Part shown: positions 18,710-25,924 of the stretch, in pieces
Position numbering within the stretch: position 1 is the first letter of the stretch
Layout: each line of letters opens with the position of its first letter
Origin: Vreelandella lionensis
GTDB taxonomy: Bacteria > Pseudomonadota > Gammaproteobacteria > Pseudomonadales > Halomonadaceae
DNA: 36,100 bases
Direction of reading: 5' to 3'
NCBI RefSeq assembly: GCF_002087295.1
Contig: NZ_MWVI01000047.1
Coordinates: 1-36,100, forward strand
Made by a program: the position numbers and the translations under genes
The notes under the pieces: model-generated
What the model saw: only the letters and a program-made list of their open reading frames with translations
Database searches by the model: none
What the model was told of the DNA's origin: nothing

Positions 18710-19126
18710 TTACCAGCGCGGCAGCACACGGCTTAGGCGAATTTCAATGACGCCGTCGCGCTCCCAACGTGAGCGCTGGGGCCGAGAGTAATAACGCTCA
18801 GGATAGCCATGGCCATGGCGTGAATGATGCTGATGAGAATGGCGCGCTCTGGAATAATCAGGCCGGGAGTAACGGGGACGCGAATAGTGCGGCCGAGAGT
18901 AATGAGGTCGAGAATAATGAGGGCGAGAGTAGCTAGGACGCGAATAGCTAGGCCGTGAGCGACTTGGGCGCGAATGACGATGCTCCCGGGCTTCGGCCTG
19001 CCCCATTGATAACAAGGTAGGCGCAACGTAAAGGGCAGCTGCACCTAAACCCAGACTAGCCAGTACTTGGCGGCGTGAACGGCGCTTGCTTAAAAGGTCT
19101 TTAGTGTTGTCGGTAGAGTCACACAT
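18710..19126 (-). CDS. Tat-signal protein with tandem Tyr-Ser-Arg-Pro repeats
   Basis: Protein of 138 residues that I cannot assign to a named family. An N-terminal twin-arginine-like signal spans residues ~14-46 (KRRSRRQVLASLGLGAAALY, ending GQAEA), predicting export in a folded state. About nine pentapeptide units of the type YSRPx follow (residues 51-94), where x is Ser, His, Arg or Asp. A His/Arg-rich segment and a short C-terminal tail, GVIEIRLSRVLPRW, come last. The mature protein is strongly basic and almost lacks hydrophobic residues before the tail. The ATG at 19126 has AGGAG upstream; a longer start at 19201 is unlikely. It is first in an operon with the kinase-PqqD fusion. It might be a metal-binding, cell-wall-binding or modified secreted peptide; all of these are inference. 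Confidence 0.7.
   Translation of the reverse strand: MCDSTDNTKDLLSKRRSRRQVLASLGLGAAALYVAPTLLSMGQAEAREHRHSRPSRSRPSYSRPSYSRPHYSRPHYSRPHYSRPRYSRPDYSRARHSHQHHSRHGHGYPERYYSRPQRSRWERDGVIEIRLSRVLPRW
18845..18976 (-). repeat. 15-bp-periodic coding repeat (YSRPx units)
   Basis: Degenerate 15-base units encode consecutive pentapeptides RHSRP, SRSRP, SYSRP (twice), HYSRP (three times), RYSRP and DYSRA. Codons vary between copies (TAT/TAC, TCT/TCG/TCA/TCC, CGC/CGT/CGA/CGG), which suggests the peptide pattern is held by selection rather than by very recent duplication. Confidence 0.8.
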
Positions 19127-19345
19127 CACCTGTCTCCTGATCGATAAGGCCAACAGGTTAACGAACACTGTTTCTGAAATTACTCTAGCTTCACCGACCA
19201 AGCGACACCATAGTAGGCGCTTGTCTTCCCTATTGTTTACTCTTTTTTACTTTCTGTGAGTATATCGTTAGTGCGAAAGCATGACTTTTCAACACAATAG
19301 TTACATGATTAGCCACTTCGATTGCTCTTATTTAGGTACCTCCCC
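19127..19345. other. Divergent intergenic region
   Basis: This 219-bp AT-rich spacer separates the Tat-repeat operon from the cupredoxin operon and must hold both promoters. The only symmetry noticed is AACAG/CTGTT around 9 to 11 bases near 19155-19175, which is weak. No confident operator or promoter was identified. Confidence 0.4.
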
Positions 19346-20023
19346 ATGCTCTTATCGCGTAATGGCTCATGCTTTTCTCCATCTGCCTGGCCATTAGGCT
19401 GTTTGGCCGCATTATTCAGCTTACACGCTCATGCGGCAAACGTTAGCGTAACGGATGTGGAGGGAACGCCTTTAGAAAACGCTGTCGTTGAAGTTTATTT
19501 TGAAAAAGCGACGCCCTCTGAAGTGCAAACTAACAATATTATCCAACGGGATGCCACGTTTAACCCCCACGTAACAACGGTACCCACCGGTAGCTATGTG
19601 GCATTTCCAAATGAAGATACTACTCGCCATCATGTTTTCTCTTTCTCGCCTGCAAAAACATTTGATCTTGAGCTATTTCTGAGCGAAACACCGCCGCCTG
19701 TTCATTTTGAACAAGCAGGTGTCGTGGTGCTCGGCTGCAATATCCACGACCAAATGCAAGCGTTTATTGTAGTAAGCGATGCCCCCTACGCGGCCCTCAC
19801 CAATAGCACAGGCACGCTCGAACTACCTGAACTTCCCGAAGGTCGCCACCGTAGGCGGGTATGGCATAGCCGTGTGGATGATAGCCAAAACGTCTGGTGG
19901 GAAGGCGAGATTAGCGACACCGATAACATTACCGTGGCACTAGAGCTAAACGCCCTCCCGCCGCAACCTCCTAAGCTCTCACCCTTGCAGCAACGCTTCC
20001 GTGATGCGACGCACAACCATTGA
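19346..20023 (+). CDS. Periplasmic cupredoxin-like (methylamine utilization-type) protein
   Basis: Predicted exported blue-copper-type protein of 225 residues. A signal peptide ends near AHA-ANV (residue ~31). The middle part has a cupredoxin fold with a likely type 1 copper site: a His in NEDTTRHHVFSF (95 or 96), Cys131 and His134 in GCNIHDQM, and Met137. The fold resembles the so-called methylamine utilization proteins, but no methylamine dehydrogenase gene is nearby, so that name is only family ancestry. The ATG at 19346 is preferred to a TTG at 19322. It heads a run of four plus-strand genes, 43 bp before the GGDEF-EAL gene, which suggests a role in envelope redox or copper sensing linked to c-di-GMP. 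Confidence 0.82.
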   Translation: MLLSRNGSCFSPSAWPLGCLAALFSLHAHAANVSVTDVEGTPLENAVVEVYFEKATPSEVQTNNIIQRDATFNPHVTTVPTGSYVAFPNEDTTRHHVFSFSPAKTFDLELFLSETPPPVHFEQAGVVVLGCNIHDQMQAFIVVSDAPYAALTNSTGTLELPELPEGRHRRRVWHSRVDDSQNVWWEGEISDTDNITVALELNALPPQPPKLSPLQQRFRDATHNH

Positions 20024-20066
20024 TGACAGGCGCTGACAACGGCGCCTTTTAATTTCAGAGGTGACT

Positions 20067-22409
20067 ATGCGCTTTCGCACGCGCTTGACACTAGTGCTAC
20101 TGACGGTAGTAATCATTTCGCAGCTCGCCACAGGTGTGGCGTTTTTGCGTGCCACCCAAAACGATGCGCTAGCGAAGGGTAACCAGCGCCTAGAGGTAGG
20201 AGCACGTGTATTTCAACAACTGCTCGATATTCGAGGCGAGCAGTTGCGCAATAACGTAGCGATTTTGGCTGACGATTTTGGTTTTAAAAGCGCCGTCGCC
20301 ACCGAGGATACAGCCACTCTCTTTTCAGTACTGGCGAATCATGGGGATCGTGCAAGCGCTGATATGGTGATGCTCAGTGATTTAAGCGGCAATGTGCTGG
20401 CCAGCAGCCATCACCCGGAAGACAGCCGGATGCCTTTCCCCGAGCTGTTTGAGCGCGCCCAGCAAACGGGCAGCGGCGTGGGTGTGGTCATTGCCGCAGG
20501 CGAACCCTACGAATTTGTGCTCATGCCTGTACGTGCGCCTAATCTGATTGGTTGGGTCGGTATGGGCTTTCTGATTGACGAAGGGGTAACCGAAGAGATC
20601 AATGCACTAACCGGCCTGGAAATCAGCATTGTTACCTATGATGCCAGCGGCAATATCAGCTATCTCGCCAGTTCGCACCAGGCGCAACTGGCAATGGGTC
20701 TAATGAGCGGCCATAGCGATAAACTGATGGAAGGCGCCTACACAGCCCGCAGCCAAATGTCGGAAGATGACAATTACCTGTCTTATGCCTCCACACTGCT
20801 AGCAGACCAACAGCACCAATCCTTTGCCTTAATTCAGCTATCCCGTGAAGAGCTACTAGGTGCCTATAGCCATTTACAGTGGCAGCTATTAAGTATTGTC
20901 GCTTTGATGCTACTGCTGACGCTGGCAGCGGCCATGTGGAGCGCCCGCAGCATTAGTCAACCGCTGATTGCCCTGGCACAGGCCGCGAAGCGCATTGGCC
21001 AAGGCGAGCGTATTGAACACATTTCAAGCGGCAGCTCGGTCACAGAAACTAACCAGTTGGCCACTACCCTGCTCTCCATGCAGGAAGATATCGCCAAGCG
21101 CGAAGCCACGCTGTTGCACCAATCGCGCCATGATCTTTTGACCAACCTGCCTAACCGAGTCAGCGCTTTTGAAGATATTCAGCGGTTAACTCAGCGGGGG
21201 CAACCTTTCACACTGCTGCGCTTTTCGATCAACGATTTTCGCAGCATTAACGACACCTTCGGCTACGAATTGGGCGATCATCTGCTAGTGACGCTCGCCA
21301 AGCGCATGCAAGACCTGCCTTCTCCGGTCATAAAGTCTTACCGCCTAGACGGTGACGAACTGATGCTGGTGCTTGAGCAGGCAGATGTTAACCGGCACAA
21401 ACGCGAAGAGATCATGGCGTTGATCAGCGAACCCATCAGCCTGGATAAATCGCTGATTATGCCTTCGCTCTCCGCCGGGGAAGTCAACTATCCCGCACAT
21501 GGCGACAACGCCCAGCTGCTGCTGCGCCGCTCGGATATTGCGCTCGACAAGGCCCGGCGTCATCGCCATAGCCACGAGCGCTATGAAGAAGGCCAGGATG
21601 AGCAGCATCTACGTCAGCTGATGCTCATCCGCGACCTTCAGGAGGCCGTCGATAATGGCGAGCTGTGGATGGCCTACCAGCCGAAGGTGGATACCACCAC
21701 GGGCCGTGTTTGCCAATTTGAAGCGCTGATGCGCTGGCGTCACCCCACCCTCGGGTTTGTGCCCCCGGATGAGTTTATCGGCTTGGCCGAGCGTTCGGGC
21801 AATATTGGGCTACTGTCAGACTGGATGTTAGCCCACGTCTGCGACCAGCTTCATCACTGGAAACGCCGAGGCCACCACCTCTCTGTGGCGATCAACCTTT
21901 CGGCCCGCGATGTCATTGACCCTGGCCTGCCCATGCATATCACCGAGCTTTTTGAGAGCTACGATTTAACGCCTGACCAGTTGGCGCTGGAAGTCACCGA
22001 AAGTGCCGTGATGCAGGATGTAGAAGCTGCTACAGAAACGCTGATGGCGCTCAGCCAGATGGGCCTAAAGATCGCCATAGATGATTACGGCACCGGTTAC
22101 TCATCACTTGCACAAATTAAGCGCCTACCGGTGGATGAGCTGAAAATCGATAAATCTTTTGTCTTGAAGATCGACACTCAGCAAGAAGACCTCACCATCG
22201 TCCGTTCGACGATCGAGATGGGCCATCACTTGGGGCTAAAAATTGTTGCGGAGGGGGTAGAGAACAGCGCCAGTGCGGAGATTTTGAGCCAGCTGCGCTG
22301 CGACTACCTGCAGGGCTACTGGATTTCCAAACCCATGCCAGCCGATGCCATTACCGGCTGGCTAGATGAGTTTAAGCCATTGCACCTCTCCACCGCGGCA
22401 ATTAATTAA
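20067..22409 (+). CDS. Membrane sensor with HAMP, degenerate GGDEF and EAL domains
   Basis: Predicted c-di-GMP phosphodiesterase of 780 residues. Domains in order are TM helix ~6-28, a periplasmic sensor ~30-268 (Cache-like in appearance), TM helix ~270-292, HAMP ~293-345, GGDEF ~350-500 and EAL ~515-770. In the GGDEF domain the signature is DGDEL (428-432) and the first metal Asp is Ser (FSINDF), so cyclase activity is probably lost. The EAL domain keeps EALMRW (552-557), DDYGTGYSSL and VAEGVE, so hydrolysis is likely intact. The start ATG is at 20067 after AGAGGTG. The gene lies between the cupredoxin and DUF3034 genes, 17 bp before the latter, implying that the sensor reports on an envelope signal shared with these proteins. 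Confidence 0.9.
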   Translation: MRFRTRLTLVLLTVVIISQLATGVAFLRATQNDALAKGNQRLEVGARVFQQLLDIRGEQLRNNVAILADDFGFKSAVATEDTATLFSVLANHGDRASADMVMLSDLSGNVLASSHHPEDSRMPFPELFERAQQTGSGVGVVIAAGEPYEFVLMPVRAPNLIGWVGMGFLIDEGVTEEINALTGLEISIVTYDASGNISYLASSHQAQLAMGLMSGHSDKLMEGAYTARSQMSEDDNYLSYASTLLADQQHQSFALIQLSREELLGAYSHLQWQLLSIVALMLLLTLAAAMWSARSISQPLIALAQAAKRIGQGERIEHISSGSSVTETNQLATTLLSMQEDIAKREATLLHQSRHDLLTNLPNRVSAFEDIQRLTQRGQPFTLLRFSINDFRSINDTFGYELGDHLLVTLAKRMQDLPSPVIKSYRLDGDELMLVLEQADVNRHKREEIMALISEPISLDKSLIMPSLSAGEVNYPAHGDNAQLLLRRSDIALDKARRHRHSHERYEEGQDEQHLRQLMLIRDLQEAVDNGELWMAYQPKVDTTTGRVCQFEALMRWRHPTLGFVPPDEFIGLAERSGNIGLLSDWMLAHVCDQLHHWKRRGHHLSVAINLSARDVIDPGLPMHITELFESYDLTPDQLALEVTESAVMQDVEAATETLMALSQMGLKIAIDDYGTGYSSLAQIKRLPVDELKIDKSFVLKIDTQQEDLTIVRSTIEMGHHLGLKIVAEGVENSASAEILSQLRCDYLQGYWISKPMPADAITGWLDEFKPLHLSTAAIN

Positions 22410-22426
22410 CGAAAAAAGGGAATACT

Positions 22427-23284
22427 ATGCGCAAAAATGGCTCATCAAAGCAGCGCACCATCGTAGCGGCAGCAGCGCTCAGCGCTCTGTTAGCAGCAAC
22501 GCCCAGCGTGGCGGGTAGCCGCATTTTAGGCACCGGCGCGGTAAGTGCCATTGAAGGAGCGGCAGGGGGTGGCCTTTCTCCCTGGGCTGTACTTTCCAGC
22601 ACTGCAAGCGACGATGAGATAGGTGTCACTGCTGCCGCCACTCGGGCGTGGGTCGATGATTATCAGCTCACCGTCACCGGCGCCAGCGTCAATCTCCACG
22701 ACCGCATGGAATTTTCGATTGCCCGCCAAACCTTCGAGCTTTCCACCCTCGGTGGCGAGCTAGAGCAGGATATTTATGGCGCGAAAGTGCGCCTGTTTGG
22801 CGATGTGCTTTATCACCCCCTGGTCGTGTGGAGCGCGGGCGTCATGCACCAACGCTTAGTGGATGGCACCGTGCCCACGGCCCTAGGCGCAGATGATGTG
22901 AACGGCACCGATGCCTACCTGAGCGCCAGCAAGCTGCTGTTTAACGCCTTTTTAGGCCGCAATGTTCTACTTAACGCCACGTTACGCAACACATCCGCTA
23001 ACCAAGGCGGCCTGTTGGGGTTTGGCGGCGACCAAGGTGGTCACGCCTGGATGGCAGAAGGCAGCGTTGGCGTCTTCGTTACGCCTAATTGGGTAGTGGG
23101 CACCGAGTACCGCCAAAAGCCGGATAACCTCAGCGCCGCCGATGAAGAGGATTGGCAAAGCGTATACAGCGCCTACTTCTTTAATAAGCATGTTTCGCTC
23201 ACCGGCGCTTGGCTAGATTTTGGCGATATTGCGGGTCTGCCCCCCCAGCGTGGCGGCTACCTCTCATTACAGGCGGCGTTTTAA
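22427..23284 (+). CDS. DUF3034-family outer-membrane protein
   Basis: Protein of 285 residues with an N-terminal signal peptide (hydrophobic residues ~11-28, cleavage near SVAGS). Beta-strand-like alternation follows, ending in a C-terminal Phe (LSLQAAF), as in outer-membrane beta barrels. The opening GSRILGTGAVSAIEGAAGGGLSPWAV and the segment YGAKVRLFGDVLY match the DUF3034 family as I remember it. The function is unknown. It has a strong ribosome site (AAGGGA) and follows the EAL gene by 17 bp, so it is in the same operon. Confidence 0.82.
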   Translation: MRKNGSSKQRTIVAAAALSALLAATPSVAGSRILGTGAVSAIEGAAGGGLSPWAVLSSTASDDEIGVTAAATRAWVDDYQLTVTGASVNLHDRMEFSIARQTFELSTLGGELEQDIYGAKVRLFGDVLYHPLVVWSAGVMHQRLVDGTVPTALGADDVNGTDAYLSASKLLFNAFLGRNVLLNATLRNTSANQGGLLGFGGDQGGHAWMAEGSVGVFVTPNWVVGTEYRQKPDNLSAADEEDWQSVYSAYFFNKHVSLTGAWLDFGDIAGLPPQRGGYLSLQAAF

Positions 23285-23347
23285 ACCGCTCTTGCTACTT
23301 CACCGAGCTGCGTAAAAGACTACAAGGGCTATGTAAAAGGAACCGCC

Positions 23348-23812
23348 ATGGGACTGTTAAACACGACGTTGAAAAGCACTTCGCGCAGCCTGCTAATGGC
23401 CAGTGCGTTCATCGGTACGCTGCTGCTAACCGGCTGTGCCCAGCATCACCAACACGCCACGCTGTATGAGCGTATCGGCGGCCAGCCCACCATTGAAGCC
23501 GTGGTCGAAAACCTGCTTTACCGCATTGCCGATGACGAAGAGATCGTCAGCTACTTTGCCAATAGCAATATTGACCTGTTGGCGGCATCGCTGGCCTCTC
23601 AGCTGTGTGATGTAAGCGACGGCCCCTGCCAGTACGAAGGCCCACCCATGGACCGCGCCCACCAAACCATGGGCATTACCGATGCGCATTTTAATCGAGT
23701 AGTGGAGTACCTGGATGCGGCCATGGTAGAGGAAGGGGTGCCGCTAGCGGCCCGCAACGATATGCTAGGCCGCCTGGCACCGATGTACAAAGATGTTATG
23801 CGCTTGCAGTAA
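23348..23812 (+). CDS. Lipid-anchored group I truncated haemoglobin
   Basis: Protein of 154 residues with a signal peptide and lipobox LLTGC (lipidated Cys30), followed by a truncated-haemoglobin domain from about residue 38. YERIGGQPTIEAVV opens the domain, Tyr58 is the likely B10 distal ligand-stabilising Tyr, and His105 in DRAHQTMGIT is the likely proximal haem ligand. Group I truncated haemoglobins bind O2 or NO and are normally cytoplasmic, so an envelope anchor is noteworthy. The ATG has AAGGA upstream. It is the last gene of the cupredoxin/EAL/DUF3034 run and overlaps the convergent cyclase gene by 17 bp. A role as gas or redox sensor for the neighbouring c-di-GMP enzymes is inference. 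Confidence 0.87.
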   Translation: MGLLNTTLKSTSRSLLMASAFIGTLLLTGCAQHHQHATLYERIGGQPTIEAVVENLLYRIADDEEIVSYFANSNIDLLAASLASQLCDVSDGPCQYEGPPMDRAHQTMGITDAHFNRVVEYLDAAMVEEGVPLAARNDMLGRLAPMYKDVMRLQ

Positions 23813-24938
23813 CCTGCCAGCCATCACGCCCCGCTGTTTTCACCTGATAGAGCGCTTTGTCGGCCGCCTCATAGGCCATCGCAAACGAGTTTGCATCGGC
23901 CACAAAGCGCGTTCCACCAAGACTTAAGGTGACATCTTTGTTATCGGGATGGGCAGGGTGCGAGAACTGCGCCGCCTCAAGCTCTACTTGTAACGCCTCA
24001 CAATACTGGGTCAGCGCTTGATCAGTGGGACACGGCAGCAACGCGGCAAACTCATCGCCCCCAAGGCGATATAGCGTGGCCTCGGCACCGAGCGCATCCC
24101 CTAGTAAATTCGCCAGCAGGCGCAGCAGGCGGTCCCCCTCAGGGTGGCCCAAGGCATCGTTATACTGCTTAAAGAAATCGATATCGACCAGAATCAGCCC
24201 CATGGAGCGGCCTGAGTAAGCGGCGACATCCTGATGGAGCGCACTGCGGTTACCGATACCGGTGAGTGGGTCGCGCATTGCGCGGGCCATCCAGGAGAAC
24301 TTCTCGGCAGTTGCCCGTTCCGTGCGCCGCAATTGGCGCTCGAGCATCGCCCAAAAGAGCAAGCCTAAGACAAAAATCAGCAGACTGGAGTAGATCAATA
24401 CCTGATTATGACGGCGCGTGCTGGAGGAGAAATCATTGATGGCCATACCACGGCGATCCAGCTGATCCATCTCAATACGAGTTAAGCACTCCACTGGAAT
24501 AAACAGCGCATGGGCCGCATCAAAAGGATCGATCTGTTGGGCGTCAATGAGCTCAGCCAACTCATCTATCAACGCTAGGCTAGATGCAGTGCAGGCGTAA
24601 TACTGGTGGTAGATATGCACATCAAACAGGCCATAGGCCAGGTCCAATGAAAGGCGCGCTTCGCCTAGCTCAACGGGCGACGAGGCCATCAGCAGCTTTT
24701 CCTGGGCGCGCTGCACGTAACCACGCGCACGAGTCGCCAACTGTTGGCCAGTTAAGCTGCCCGTCTGGCTGAAATAAGCCTGTATTTCTGGGTAAACCCA
24801 GCGCGCCTCGTACACAATCAGTACCATCAGCCCAACAAAGCTCATAAGGCTTAGCGTCAACCATGTGACGTAACGCCGCCCTCCACGCCGTAAGCGTGAC
24901 GAGACCGGCGATTTATTAGGCGGCGTGGCACTCACCAT
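23796..24938 (-). CDS. Diguanylate cyclase with periplasmic sensor domain
   Basis: Predicted c-di-GMP synthase of 380 residues. TM helices at ~26-44 and ~182-198 frame a periplasmic domain of ~135 residues that contains two cysteines (116 and 151). The GGDEF domain (~215-378) has an intact RLGGDEF signature (293-297) and the metal motif DIDFFKQYND. At the place of the RxxD product-inhibition site I read LGAE, so feedback inhibition is probably absent. The gene overlaps the upstream SUOX-fold gene by 7 bp, so the two are translationally coupled, and the periplasmic protein may deliver the input. Confidence 0.92.
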   Translation of the reverse strand: MVSATPPNKSPVSSRLRRGGRRYVTWLTLSLMSFVGLMVLIVYEARWVYPEIQAYFSQTGSLTGQQLATRARGYVQRAQEKLLMASSPVELGEARLSLDLAYGLFDVHIYHQYYACTASSLALIDELAELIDAQQIDPFDAAHALFIPVECLTRIEMDQLDRRGMAINDFSSSTRRHNQVLIYSSLLIFVLGLLFWAMLERQLRRTERATAEKFSWMARAMRDPLTGIGNRSALHQDVAAYSGRSMGLILVDIDFFKQYNDALGHPEGDRLLRLLANLLGDALGAEATLYRLGGDEFAALLPCPTDQALTQYCEALQVELEAAQFSHPAHPDNKDVTLSLGGTRFVADANSFAMAYEAADKALYQVKTAGRDGWQVTASA

Positions 24939-25441
24939 TGCGCCTCAATACTGCGAATCATCCAGACCCAATCGTTGAAATCACGCAGGTTAGCCACATC
25001 GCGGCCCGAATATTCGCGCTCAACTAACCGAATAGGCCCCCGTGAGCGTAGCGTCAGCGGCTCGCCATCTTCAAACGTCACCAAGTACCAGGTTGGGTCA
25101 TCCCAGCCCCCCAGGCTCACTTCGTAGTCATCCCAGGCCGTAAAGTACAATGCTGGCGGTATCTCACCAAAGTGTTCGATTAAAAAATCACGAAACGCAA
25201 CGCCGCGCATTTCAACGTCGCGGCCCTGATAAGGGTCGAACACTGTAAACGTGACATCCGATTGGTGGCGTAGCTCGCCGAGCGCGATCTTTTGCGTTGA
25301 CTCACCATTAATCAGGCTTAATGCCTGAGCATTTGCCGAGACAGGTGCCCCCCCAACAGTGGTAAAGACGAGTACTAATCCTGCTTTTATTAGCGCCCCA
25401 CAGCGCCAATGCATCGGCAAGCGTGAAAAGACAGCATTCAT
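24932..25441 (-). CDS. Periplasmic SUOX-fold (molybdopterin-domain-like) protein
   Basis: Protein of 169 residues with a signal peptide (hydrophobic ~17-35, cleavage near SANA-QA). The mature part resembles the small stand-alone version of the sulfite-oxidase molybdopterin fold: FRDFLIEHFG, TAWDDYEVSLGGWDDPTWYL, then SRGPIRLVERE and a C-terminal NDWVWMIRSIEAQW. The catalytic Cys of true enzymes is not visible and the domain is short, so ligand binding rather than catalysis is more likely. It is coupled by a 7-bp overlap to the diguanylate cyclase gene. Annotation as an oxidoreductase would be over-reading. Confidence 0.75.
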   Translation of the reverse strand: MNAVFSRLPMHWRCGALIKAGLVLVFTTVGGAPVSANAQALSLINGESTQKIALGELRHQSDVTFTVFDPYQGRDVEMRGVAFRDFLIEHFGEIPPALYFTAWDDYEVSLGGWDDPTWYLVTFEDGEPLTLRSRGPIRLVEREYSGRDVANLRDFNDWVWMIRSIEAQW

Positions 25442-25554
25442 AGCAGTGAATTTCCTAATGTGGTTGAGTACTTTAGGCTTAAATCAGGCACTTTACCAAA
25501 GCATAACTGCCAATGCGCTTCAACGGTTATTAATACAACTTAAAAAAAAGACGC

Positions 25555-25580
25555 AAAAAAGCCGGCCCCTTGGGCCGGCA
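25555..25580 (-). terminator. Rho-independent terminator
   Basis: GCCGGCCC (25561-25568) pairs with GGGCCGGC (25572-25579) around a 3-base loop. On the minus strand the hairpin is followed by six T. It is placed to end the transcript of the small membrane protein gene at 25641-25766. Confidence 0.85.
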
Positions 25581-25640
25581 ACAGGAAGCTTACACATTAA
25601 CGTAAGCCCCCTCCCCTGACGACTGACACAGCCTGCTGAA

Positions 25641-25766
25641 TTAAGGCTTCTTACGTTCATCCTTACGCAAATGGTCACGTACCACAAAGCCTACCCAACC
25701 GACCATAAAGGTGATCATTAGCGCGACAGTAACTAGGCCGAAAATTACCGCATCATCCCAGTACAT
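25641..25766 (-). CDS. Small single-pass membrane protein, 41 residues
   Basis: MYWDDAVIFGLVTVALM opens the protein. One hydrophobic helix spans about residues 7-29, and the end is strongly basic (RDHLRKDERKKP), so the C-terminus should face the cytoplasm. I do not recognise the family. The ATG at 25766 has a very strong GGAGGGGAG ribosome site six bases upstream; the longer reading from 25826 lacks one. A good terminator follows. Upstream are two FNR/ANR-like boxes, so expression may rise at low oxygen. It could be a small subunit or regulator of a membrane complex; that is inference. Confidence 0.72.
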   Translation of the reverse strand: MYWDDAVIFGLVTVALMITFMVGWVGFVVRDHLRKDERKKP

Positions 25767-25798
25767 GGTGCTCCCCTCCCGCCGTGATGTATGGGGCC

Positions 25799-25839
25799 AT
25801 CGTACTGCGTTCAGAGAAGGGGACACTGACCTGGGTCAA
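25799..25839 (-). promoter_or_regulatory. Candidate FNR/ANR-activated promoter
   Basis: CTGAC-CTGG-GTCAA at 25826-25839 matches the ANR/FNR pattern TTGAC-N4-GTCAA at 9 of 10 arm positions. On the minus strand TACGAT at 25799-25804 can serve as the -10 hexamer. A start near 25791 would put the box centre at about -41.5, the classic class II activating position, with the small-protein ATG 25 bases downstream. Confidence 0.5.
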
Positions 25840-25875
25840 GCTTTTAAAATGGTGGCCGCAAGGGTAAACGGGAAC

Positions 25876-25889
25876 TTGATACAGGTCAG
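25876..25889. promoter_or_regulatory. Second FNR/ANR-like box
   Basis: TTGAT-ACAG-GTCAG is a slightly poorer match to the TTGAT-N4-ATCAA pattern (8 of 10). Its centre lies 50 bp upstream of the first box, near -91.5 from the proposed start. It also lies just past the stop of the FKBP gene. Confidence 0.4.
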
Positions 25890-25924
25890 TTTTTAACGCG
25901 CTTCACCCGATAAAAACGGCTTTT

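Noticed and set aside
18845..18976. CRISPR array or direct-repeat array
   Set aside because: The 15-base units are contiguous, variable and in frame with a coding sequence, without spacers.
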